64,000 nt of DNA, from positions 186,001 to 250,000 of the forward strand of contig NZ_JACVOM010000001.1 in assembly GCF_018882445.1 (NCBI RefSeq), written 5' to 3'. Below are positions 17,128 to 24,056 of the stretch, piece by piece. Position 1 is the stretch's first letter; the number at the start of each line of letters is the position of its first letter. Under the pieces are notes generated by a model. That model saw only the letters and a program-made list of their open reading frames with translations, was not told where the DNA came from and did not search any database. Source of the stretch: Polynucleobacter sp. 15G-AUS-farblos (GTDB taxonomy: Bacteria > Pseudomonadota > Gammaproteobacteria > Burkholderiales > Burkholderiaceae). Position numbers and translations under genes: made by a program.

Positions 17128-18231
17128 TTATTTCAGCGTTGGATAGTCCGTATATCCTGCTTCATTACCACCATAAAAAGTAGCGCGACTGTAGGCATTC
17201 AATTCCGCGCCCTGCTTAAAGCGCTCTACTAAATCTGGATTAGAAATAAATAATCGGCCATAGGCAACCGCATCGGCCAGACCATCTTCTAATACCTTCT
17301 CGCCCATTGCCTGATCGTAGCCCCCAGCAGTGATAAATTGACCCTGATAGGCTGCTCTGAACATTTCAGAGGTAATTGGTGCCTCTTCGTTGACTTGATC
17401 GCCACCACCAGCACTGGTAGCGCGCGGTTCGATCATATGCACGTAAGCTAAGTGGTGCTGATTTAATTTCTGAATAGCGGCAGTAAAGAGTGCTACTGGA
17501 TCACTGTCCCCCATATCATTAAATGTGCCATATGGGGAGAGTCTCACCCCAATTTGTGTACTTGGAAATACTTGAGCCACTGCATCAATCACCTCACTTA
17601 AGAGACGCAAACGATTTTCAATCGAACCACCATACTGATCTTGACGTTGATTGGTTTTATCTTGCAAGAACTGATCAAGCAAATATCCGTTGGCCGCATG
17701 AATTTCTACCCCATCAAATCCCGCATCTTTTGCGTTCTGTGCCGCCGTTACATACTCACGAATCAAGCGTGCGATATCTTCTATGCTCATCGCCTTTGGC
17801 GTTTCATAATCGTGCAGTTGCCAATCAGCACCGTAGGTCTGACCAGATGCCGGAATAGCAGAGGGAGCCTCCGGTACACCATGCTCAGGATGTAATGAAG
17901 AGTGAGAAATACGTCCTACGTGCCATAACTGCGCCACAATGCAGCCATCCTTATCATGAACAGCTTGCACAATCTCTTTCCAAGCAGCGGTTTGTTCGGA
18001 AGTGTAGATCCCAGGAGTTCCTGGATAACCCATGCCCAAGTTCGAAATTTGAGTGGCCTCTGTAATGATCAGGCCAGCACTTGCCCGCTGTGCATAGTAG
18101 GTTTTTGCCAATGGACTAGGTATATGCCCCGCAACAGCACGCATTCTCGTTAAAGGCGCCATCACTAGGCGATTCTTAAGCTCAATGGAGCCAAGGCTTA
18201 CAGGGGTAAACATCATTTCTTTACCGGTCAT
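17128..18231 (-). CDS. Old Yellow Enzyme family alkene reductase (NemA-like)
   Basis: A 367-residue FMN TIM-barrel enzyme. It shows the substrate-binding His/Asn pair in EIHAANGYLLDQFLQ, the family segment YGGSIENRLRLL and the C-terminal FMN-phosphate site DAVAYGRLFISNPDLV. Such enzymes reduce activated C=C bonds (enones, maleimides, nitro-esters) with NADPH. It is divergent from the rubredoxin gene, and the whole neighbourhood is redox-related. The exact substrate is unknown. Confidence 0.9.
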   Translation of the reverse strand: MTGKEMMFTPVSLGSIELKNRLVMAPLTRMRAVAGHIPSPLAKTYYAQRASAGLIITEATQISNLGMGYPGTPGIYTSEQTAAWKEIVQAVHDKDGCIVAQLWHVGRISHSSLHPEHGVPEAPSAIPASGQTYGADWQLHDYETPKAMSIEDIARLIREYVTAAQNAKDAGFDGVEIHAANGYLLDQFLQDKTNQRQDQYGGSIENRLRLLSEVIDAVAQVFPSTQIGVRLSPYGTFNDMGDSDPVALFTAAIQKLNQHHLAYVHMIEPRATSAGGGDQVNEEAPITSEMFRAAYQGQFITAGGYDQAMGEKVLEDGLADAVAYGRLFISNPDLVERFKQGAELNAYSRATFYGGNEAGYTDYPTLK

Positions 18232-18358
18232 AGGGTTCTTTCTTTTTACTTAAAAATTTCACTGGAATAGCTGACTGTAACAAGTTTTAGTTATATATGC
18301 TGAATAAGCGCTTTACTGAATTTGACTTTAAAATCGTGGCTATGAATAAGGAATAATG

Positions 18359-18526
18359 ATGAAAACTTGGCAATGTATCGTATGCGGATTTATTTATGAC
18401 GAAGCAAAAGGTTTACCCGAAGATGGAATAGCTCCCGGCACTGCCTGGGCTGACGTTCCAGATAATTGGGAGTGTCCTGACTGTGGCGTTTCAAAGTCTG
18501 ATTTTGAAATGGTTCAAGTAGGTTGA
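18359..18526 (+). CDS. Rubredoxin
   Basis: A 55-residue protein, short but unmistakable: two CxxC knuckles, Cys6/Cys9 (CIVC) and Cys39/Cys42 (CPDC), with YDEAKG, the PDNWECPDC segment and the aromatic core intact. It carries one Fe(Cys)4 centre and passes single electrons in the cytosol. ATGATG gives two starts; AAGGA is six bases before the second, which I chose. Its reductase gene follows 37 bases later. Confidence 0.92.
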   Translation: MKTWQCIVCGFIYDEAKGLPEDGIAPGTAWADVPDNWECPDCGVSKSDFEMVQVG

Positions 18527-18563
18527 ACATTTCTATTCGTAGCACCATATTAGGGACTCTATC

Positions 18564-19733
18564 TTGAATCAAGAAGCTACATTAACCCAAGGCGCTATTA
18601 CTATCATCGGTAGCGGCTTAGCTGGGTATACCGTTATCCGTGAAATTCGCAAACTCGATAAAACAATTCCGATTACGCTGATTACTAAAGAGCCGGGATA
18701 CTTCTACTCAAAACCCATGCTCTCCACCGCCCTTGCCAGCAAGAAAGAGGCGTCACAACTGATCTCTACACCTGCCGATGGCATGGCATCTCAGCTAGAG
18801 ATCAATATCTTGGCGCAAACAGAAGTAAGTGCGATACAAATCGATACACAAGAGATTGTTACTAATCAAGGCAGCATTCCCTACAGCAAATTAGTTTTAG
18901 CTTTAGGTGCAGATCAAATCCGCTTACCACTTCAAGGCTCTGCCGCTGCTGAAGTTCTGACAGTAAATGATCTAGAGGACTATGCAAAGTTTCGCCAGCA
19001 GATTCAAGACAAAAAACGCATTGTCATCCTAGGCGCCGGCCTCATTGGTTGTGAGTTTGCGAATGATCTTGTCTTAAGCACTTATGAAGTTGATGTGATT
19101 GATATGGCTCCACAGGCACTTGGGCGCTTACTACCGGAGGAAGCCTCACTAGAATTAGCAAGTAAATTAGCGTCCGCAGGTGTTCGCTGGCACTTCAACA
19201 CCACTATCCAAAGTATTGATCATCATGAGAGCGCGCTCAAAATCTCTCTAGCAAATGGCACAACACTCACTTGCGATGCAGTCCTCTCTGCAATCGGTCT
19301 AAGGCCAAGACTTGATCTCGCTAAAGCTGCAGGTATTCAAACTCACACTGGCATTGTCGTCAACCGAGAATTAGAAACAAGCGTAAAAAATATCTACTCA
19401 CTTGGAGATTGTGCTGAAGTTGACGGACTAGTCCTGCCCTATGTCATGCCTATCATGCAAGCAGCAAGAGCACTCGCACCAAACTTGCTCGGCCAAAAAA
19501 CAGTTCTGAGTTATCCAGCCATGCCAGTCATGGTGAAGACTCCCTCCCTACCAACGATTGTTTCTCCACCACCCAAAGATGCCAAGGGGGCATGGAAGGT
19601 GGAGCGAATGGATGGTGGCTTAGAGGCTCGCTTCGAATCTGAGGATGGTCAGTTGCTCGGCTTTGCTTTAATGGGGGCTGCAACATCTCAGCGTGCGGCG
19701 CTCACAAAAGAATTACCACCTTTACTCGGCTAA
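18564..19733 (+). CDS. Rubredoxin-NAD(+) reductase-like FAD oxidoreductase
   Basis: A 389-residue pyridine nucleotide-disulphide-type flavoprotein. FAD fold IIGSGLAGYTVIREI (about 14-28), NAD fold VILGAGLIGCEFAN (about 154-167), FAD motif IYSLGDCAEV (about 277) and a C-terminal rubredoxin-reductase-like domain. The adjacent rubredoxin gene strongly suggests the pair forms an NADH to rubredoxin electron chain. The start is TTG at 18564 with AGGGA upstream, since the first ATG would remove half the FAD domain. No AlkB hydroxylase is nearby, so the final acceptor is unknown. Confidence 0.87.
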   Translation: MNQEATLTQGAITIIGSGLAGYTVIREIRKLDKTIPITLITKEPGYFYSKPMLSTALASKKEASQLISTPADGMASQLEINILAQTEVSAIQIDTQEIVTNQGSIPYSKLVLALGADQIRLPLQGSAAAEVLTVNDLEDYAKFRQQIQDKKRIVILGAGLIGCEFANDLVLSTYEVDVIDMAPQALGRLLPEEASLELASKLASAGVRWHFNTTIQSIDHHESALKISLANGTTLTCDAVLSAIGLRPRLDLAKAAGIQTHTGIVVNRELETSVKNIYSLGDCAEVDGLVLPYVMPIMQAARALAPNLLGQKTVLSYPAMPVMVKTPSLPTIVSPPPKDAKGAWKVERMDGGLEARFESEDGQLLGFALMGAATSQRAALTKELPPLLG

Positions 19734-19757
19734 ATATGTTTGATGTACTGCTGAGTT

Positions 19758-19784
19758 AAAAAGGCCCGCATCGCGGGCCTTTTT
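19758..19784. terminator. Strong bidirectional terminator
   Basis: AAGGCCCGC (19761-19769), loop ATC, GCGGGCCTT (19773-19781), flanked by A-run and T-run, between the reductase gene and the convergent PuuD-like gene. Confidence 0.9.
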
Positions 19785-19804
19785 AATCAAACCAGTGCTG
19801 AGAT

Positions 19805-20398
19805 TTATGAGACAAGCACAAACCAAGTTGTATTGTGTGATTGCGCAACCATCAAAAACAGCATTGGAACTGAGAGGATAGTGTTCAGACGTGATGTCAG
19901 CATGGCGACACGTGCAGACTTTGCCTTCACATCAGGCTCAACAGCAACAATACCTAAGGCACGTTTTTGATTTGGCCAAATAATGAACCAGACATTAAAA
20001 GCCATCACCAAAGCAATCCACATACCTAAGCCTATCGCACGAAATGGGGTTTGCAGTGTGAAAGCCTGATGCAAATAACCATTTAATGCAGCCACGATGA
20101 TGCCTGTCAGAACAGTAAACAATGCTGCATAGCGAAACCAAAACAAAGCTGTAGGAGCAATGACTTTACCAATCGCAGGTTTTTGCTCATCTGGGATTTT
20201 GGGCATTGAAGGAATCTGCACAAAGTTGAAGTACCAAAGCAAACCAATCCACATGACACCAAACATCACGTGCAACCAACGGAAGATAAATGGCAATTCA
20301 GCAGAGCTAAAGTTGCCACCCAAAGCAAAGATAATCACAATCAGGAGCACAAAACCAGCTAATACTGTGCGTCCCAATGATGTCAAGATTGAAGTCAT
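19805..20398 (-). CDS. PuuD-like (DUF989) membrane protein without cytochrome domain
   Basis: About 197 residues with roughly five hydrophobic helices. The segment FRWLHVMFGVMWIGLLWYFNFVQ and the later FNVWFIIWPNQKR match the membrane part of urate hydroxylase PuuD. Genuine PuuD is about twice as long and carries a C-terminal cytochrome c domain with CxxCH; neither is present here. The urate function should therefore not be assumed. I start at MTSILTS (20398), with AGGA upstream, rather than 24 codons earlier inside sodB. It follows sodB by 26 bases and may be co-transcribed. Confidence 0.7.
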   Translation of the reverse strand: MTSILTSLGRTVLAGFVLLIVIIFALGGNFSSAELPFIFRWLHVMFGVMWIGLLWYFNFVQIPSMPKIPDEQKPAIGKVIAPTALFWFRYAALFTVLTGIIVAALNGYLHQAFTLQTPFRAIGLGMWIALVMAFNVWFIIWPNQKRALGIVAVEPDVKAKSARVAMLTSRLNTILSVPMLFLMVAQSHNTTWFVLVS

Positions 20399-20424
20399 CA
20401 AATTTTTCCTGAGGATCTCATCAA

Positions 20425-21003
20425 TTAAGCAAAATTCTTGCTTGCAAAATCCCAGTTGACCAAGTTCCAAAAGTTTTCAACGTATTTTGGACGCGCATTG
20501 CGTGTATCGATGTAGTAAGCATGCTCCCATACATCACAAGTTAGCAATGGTTTTGAGTCGCTTGTTAATGGGGTAGCAGCATTGCTTGTTGAAACCAGAT
20601 CAAGACTTCCATCTGGCTTCTTAACCAACCAAGCCCAACCTGATCCAAAAGTACCTACAGCGCACTTAGTAAACTCTTCTTTAAATTTATCAAATGAACC
20701 CCACTTAGCATTGATAGCATCTGCTAATGGACCAGTAGGAGCTCCTCCTCCGTTTGGCTTCATTCCCATCCAGTAAAAAGTGTGGTTCCAGACTTGAGCA
20801 GCATTGTTAAATACACCACCTGCGGATTTTTTGACAATATCTTCAAGAGTGGCTGACTCAAACTCTGTACCCTTGGTGAGATTATTTAAATTCGTTACAT
20901 AAGTCTGATGATGTTTTCCATAGTGATACTCCAAGGTTTCCTTAGAGATGTAGGGAGCTAAAGCATCGAGAGCGTAGGGCAACTGAGGTAAGGTATGTTC
21001 CAT
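20425..21003 (-). CDS. sodB: Superoxide dismutase [Fe]
   Basis: A 192-residue cytosolic Fe/Mn-family superoxide dismutase of normal length. Metal ligands are His27, His74, Asp157 and His161 (DVWEHAYY). Gln70 in AAQVWNH and the NGGG loop at 84-87 are typical of the iron form. It converts superoxide to peroxide and O2. It is encoded with the PuuD-like gene and next to rubredoxin and its reductase, forming an oxygen-stress neighbourhood. Confidence 0.95.
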   Translation of the reverse strand: MEHTLPQLPYALDALAPYISKETLEYHYGKHHQTYVTNLNNLTKGTEFESATLEDIVKKSAGGVFNNAAQVWNHTFYWMGMKPNGGGAPTGPLADAINAKWGSFDKFKEEFTKCAVGTFGSGWAWLVKKPDGSLDLVSTSNAATPLTSDSKPLLTCDVWEHAYYIDTRNARPKYVENFWNLVNWDFASKNFA

Positions 21004-21161
21004 TTTTGTTCCTTTTAATTACATAAGCCAATAAAAATATACGGTATTTTGCGATAACTATAGACTATTCTGGCTTTTTTGTTTGTTTGGGCATTTTTTC
21101 AGAAATCTTACTTAAAATAGAGGCTGACGCCTCCTTTCGGGCATCTAATATATATACCTAT

Positions 21162-22106
21162 ATGAGCAGCCTTCACCCATACCAAAACACCAAAAAACTC
21201 CATATTCAAGAGGTTGTCACTCGGGATGGATTTCAGGCGGAGCATGTTTTTGTTCCAACCGAGGAAAAGATTGCCCTCATTAATCGACTGAGTCGGACTG
21301 GCTATGCAAAGGTTGAAGTAACGTCATTCACAAGCCCCAAGGCCATTCCCATGCTGGCAGATGCAGAGGCCGTAATGAAGGCAATCGATCGAGTTCTCGG
21401 CGTGGAATACACCGTTCTTATTCCCAACCTCAAAGGTGCTGAGCGAGCAATTAGCGTTGGGGTGGATGAATTCAATCTAGTCATGTCAGTCAGCGAGGCT
21501 CACAATATGGCCAACCTCAAAATGGGTCGTGAGAATTCTTTTGCCGCTCTGAGCTCTGTGATTGATCTCGCGCATCAAAATAAGATACCCGTCAATATCT
21601 CACTATCGACGAGTTTTGGCTGCCCCATGACGGGAATCATTTCATTAGCGGATTTGATGCATTGGATCGATCGCTTTGCAGCAGTAGGTGTGAGGGGTAT
21701 AACGATTTGTGACACTACCGGCATGGCAAACCCTGCTCAAGTACAAACAGTATGTGAGGCTGCGCAAAGTAAATACCCTCAGTTGCAATGGACCTTACAT
21801 TTCCACAACACCAGGGGAATGGGTCTCGCCAATGCGCTGGCTGCCGTCAATAGTGGTATAGATCGCTTTGATTCCTCTTTGGGTGGTCTTGGAGGTTGCC
21901 CATACGCCCCTGGGGCCACTGGCAATATCTGTACCGAAGAATTAGTGCATATGCTTGATCTTATGGGCTTTAATACCAATATGAATATTGATGCCCTCCT
22001 AGCCTGCTCCAAAGACCTACAAACTTTAATTGGTCGCCCTTTACCCAGCCAGTTATTAATGGCTGGAAAAGTAGATAAACTACACGTAGCACCCTGCCAA
22101 CCCTAA
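21162..22106 (+). CDS. Hydroxymethylglutaryl-CoA lyase
   Basis: A TIM-barrel enzyme of about 314 residues that splits HMG-CoA into acetoacetate and acetyl-CoA, the last step of leucine breakdown. The N-terminal VVTRDGFQAE holds the catalytic Arg-Asp; LHFHNTRGMGLAN holds the metal histidines; GGLGGCPYAPGATGN contains the active-site cysteine loop. I begin at MSSLHPY because the upstream 25 codons do not look family-like; a GAGGC/GCCTC hairpin (21120-21133) lies in that leader. A Bug protein and 3-hydroxybutyrate dehydrogenase follow, consistent with acetoacetate metabolism. Confidence 0.85.
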   Translation: MSSLHPYQNTKKLHIQEVVTRDGFQAEHVFVPTEEKIALINRLSRTGYAKVEVTSFTSPKAIPMLADAEAVMKAIDRVLGVEYTVLIPNLKGAERAISVGVDEFNLVMSVSEAHNMANLKMGRENSFAALSSVIDLAHQNKIPVNISLSTSFGCPMTGIISLADLMHWIDRFAAVGVRGITICDTTGMANPAQVQTVCEAAQSKYPQLQWTLHFHNTRGMGLANALAAVNSGIDRFDSSLGGLGGCPYAPGATGNICTEELVHMLDLMGFNTNMNIDALLACSKDLQTLIGRPLPSQLLMAGKVDKLHVAPCQP

Positions 22107-22130
22107 ATATAAAATTGATGAGACAACACT

Positions 22131-23111
22131 ATGCTTATGGCCTTCAAAAATAAATTTGGCGCACTCATTGCGCTGACGCTGTTTTGTATCTACAGCTTCG
22201 CAAACGCTCAAGAATTTCCACCAAAGAAAACCATCACCATCGTGGTTGGCTTTGCCCCAGGAGGCTCTGCTGACAGCGCCGCACGCCTAATTGCCAAGAA
22301 GTTGAGTGAAGACTTAGGTCAGAACGTTATTGTGGATAACAAACCTGGTGCTGGCGGCAATATTGCTCACGCCTACACTGCAAATGCTACTCCAGATGGA
22401 TCGGTGATTTTGTTTGGATCAATCGGTCCACTTTCTATCGCCCCTCACCTTATGAAGTTGCCATACGATCCTCAAAAGGATTTGGCACCACTCACTATGG
22501 GTGTGACATTCCCTAATGTATTGGTTGTCACCCCTGAGTTAGGTGTCAAAAATTTAAAAGAATATATCGCGATGGCCAAAAAGAATCCGGGGAAAATTAC
22601 CTTCGCTTCTACTGGCAGCGGCTCAGCTTCCCACCTCCAAGGTGAACTCTTAAACGTTCGTGCAGATATAGATACAACACACGTCCCTTATAAAGGTGGC
22701 AGCCCAGCAATGATTGACCTACTTGGTGGTCGCGTATCTTCCTACTATTCAGCATTGGCTACAGCCGACCCATATATCAAGAATGGCAAATTAATTCCGA
22801 TTGCAACAACGGGTCCGAAGCGCGCACCTACACTGCCTAATGTACCCACTATTGCAGAATCTGGTTATCCCGGCTTTGATGCTGTGAACTGGTATGCTTT
22901 CGTTGCCCCTGCCAAGACACCTGATGTCATTTTAGAAAAATGGAATAAGGCACTAGTGGCTGTTCTGAATGACAAAGCAATCAATAAGCAATTATCTGAA
23001 CATGGCCTTACTCCTAATCCAGGTAGCCGCGAAGATTTAGCGAAATATATTGCGAGTCAATCTACCACTTGGGGCAAGATTATTGCGGATAGAAAAATTA
23101 CAGCCGAGTAA
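22131..23111 (+). CDS. Bug-family tripartite tricarboxylate transporter binding protein
   Basis: A 326-residue periplasmic protein with a signal peptide ending near ANAQEF. Typical Bug features: the opening KTITIVVGFAPGGSADSAARLIA, VDNKPGAGGNIAHAYTANATPDG, the ASTGSGSASHLQGELLN carboxylate loop and the VPYKGGSPAMIDLLGG segment. Bug proteins capture organic acids for TctAB membrane subunits. No TctAB genes are nearby, as is usual for orphan Bug genes in Burkholderiales. It follows the HMG-CoA lyase by 24 bases, so its ligand may be a related acid. Confidence 0.9.
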   Translation: MLMAFKNKFGALIALTLFCIYSFANAQEFPPKKTITIVVGFAPGGSADSAARLIAKKLSEDLGQNVIVDNKPGAGGNIAHAYTANATPDGSVILFGSIGPLSIAPHLMKLPYDPQKDLAPLTMGVTFPNVLVVTPELGVKNLKEYIAMAKKNPGKITFASTGSGSASHLQGELLNVRADIDTTHVPYKGGSPAMIDLLGGRVSSYYSALATADPYIKNGKLIPIATTGPKRAPTLPNVPTIAESGYPGFDAVNWYAFVAPAKTPDVILEKWNKALVAVLNDKAINKQLSEHGLTPNPGSREDLAKYIASQSTTWGKIIADRKITAE

Positions 23112-23123
23112 ATTACCCGGCTG
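23101..23123. terminator. Hairpin over the Bug gene stop
   Basis: CAGCCG (23101-23106) pairs with CGGCTG (23118-23123), with inner GTAA/TTAC pairing. It spans the stop codon and lies between convergent genes. There is no T-run, so termination is only probable. Confidence 0.45.
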
Positions 23124-23151
23124 TCATTGATGGTTCGGTACTGCTCACGCT

Positions 23152-23928
23152 TTATTGAGCAGTCCAGCCACCATCCATATTCCAGGCCACGCCCCTCACC
23201 TCTGAGGCATCTGGTCCACAGAGAAATACCGCTAGCGCCGCTAACTGCTCAGGAGTAACAAACTCTCCTGAAGGTTGTTTTTCAGAAACAAGCGCTTTTT
23301 TGGCCGCTTCATTGGAGATCCCTTCGCGCTCTGCACGAGCATCTACTTGCTTTTGAACCAAAGGTGTTAGGACCCAACCTGGACATATTGCATTACAAGT
23401 AATTCCAGTATGCGCATTTTCTAAAGCGGTCACTTTAGTCAAGCCTACGATGCCGTGTTTAGCAGCAACATATGCCGCTTTTTGTGTTGAAGCAACCAAA
23501 CCATGGACTGATGCAATATTAATGATGCGACCCCAATTACGTTGCTTCATCCCAGGCAATGCATGATGCGTTGTATGGAAAGCTGAACTTAAATTAATCG
23601 CAATAATGGCATCCCACTTGTCTGCAGGGAAGTCTTCAATATTTGCAGTGTATTGAATGCCGGCATTATTGACCAAAATATCCAGGGATCCAAAACGCTT
23701 TTCCGTTTGCTTGATGAGATCTTCGATTTCTGCAGGCTTACTCATATCAGCGCCGTGATAATCGACCTCGACTCCACAGGCTTTAATCTTGGCAATAGCC
23801 TCGTCTTTTTCTCCAAAGCCATTCACCATAATATTGACGCCCTGCTTTGCCAATGCAATGGCCATACCCAAGCCAATACCGCTGGTAGAGCCTGTAACCA
23901 GGGCTGTTTTACCTTTTAATGTGAACAT
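23152..23928 (-). CDS. 3-hydroxybutyrate dehydrogenase (SDR)
   Basis: A classical short-chain dehydrogenase of about 258 residues. It has the NAD motif TGSTSGIGLGMA, NNAGIQ, the catalytic Ser (IASVHG) and the YVAAKHG tetrad Tyr/Lys. The SVHGLVAS and ICPGWVLTPLVQKQ segments and the long QKQVDARA helix are typical of D-3-hydroxybutyrate dehydrogenases, which interconvert 3-hydroxybutyrate and acetoacetate. It faces the HMG-CoA lyase/Bug genes. The frame opens with TTG at 23937, but the ATG three codons later is the more natural start. Confidence 0.88.
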   Translation of the reverse strand: MFTLKGKTALVTGSTSGIGLGMAIALAKQGVNIMVNGFGEKDEAIAKIKACGVEVDYHGADMSKPAEIEDLIKQTEKRFGSLDILVNNAGIQYTANIEDFPADKWDAIIAINLSSAFHTTHHALPGMKQRNWGRIINIASVHGLVASTQKAAYVAAKHGIVGLTKVTALENAHTGITCNAICPGWVLTPLVQKQVDARAEREGISNEAAKKALVSEKQPSGEFVTPEQLAALAVFLCGPDASEVRGVAWNMDGGWTAQ

Positions 23929-24000
23929 ATCTCTCAATACCGTATCAAGTTAATCATGAGCCCACCCAAGGTGGTCCGCTAAAGCTTGATGTTACAGGAT

Positions 24001-24030
24001 GTGCATACCCCATAGAGATGGGGTATGCAC
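24001..24030. terminator. Perfect 13-bp hairpin downstream of the Mo-hydroxylase operon
   Basis: GTGCATACCCCAT (24001-24013), loop AGAG, ATGGGGTATGCAC (24018-24030). It lies after the last gene of the coxSML-like operon and upstream of the 3-hydroxybutyrate dehydrogenase gene, both on the minus strand. No T-run follows on either strand, so it may be a terminator aided by Rho, a 3' stabiliser or a regulatory hairpin. Confidence 0.55.
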
Positions 24031-24056
24031 CAAGAAAACGGAATTCAGATGAAAAA

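Noticed and set aside
21004..21080. Possible Fur box upstream of sodB
   Set aside because: Only a weak match to the GATAAT-type consensus in AT-rich sequence; not enough to call.
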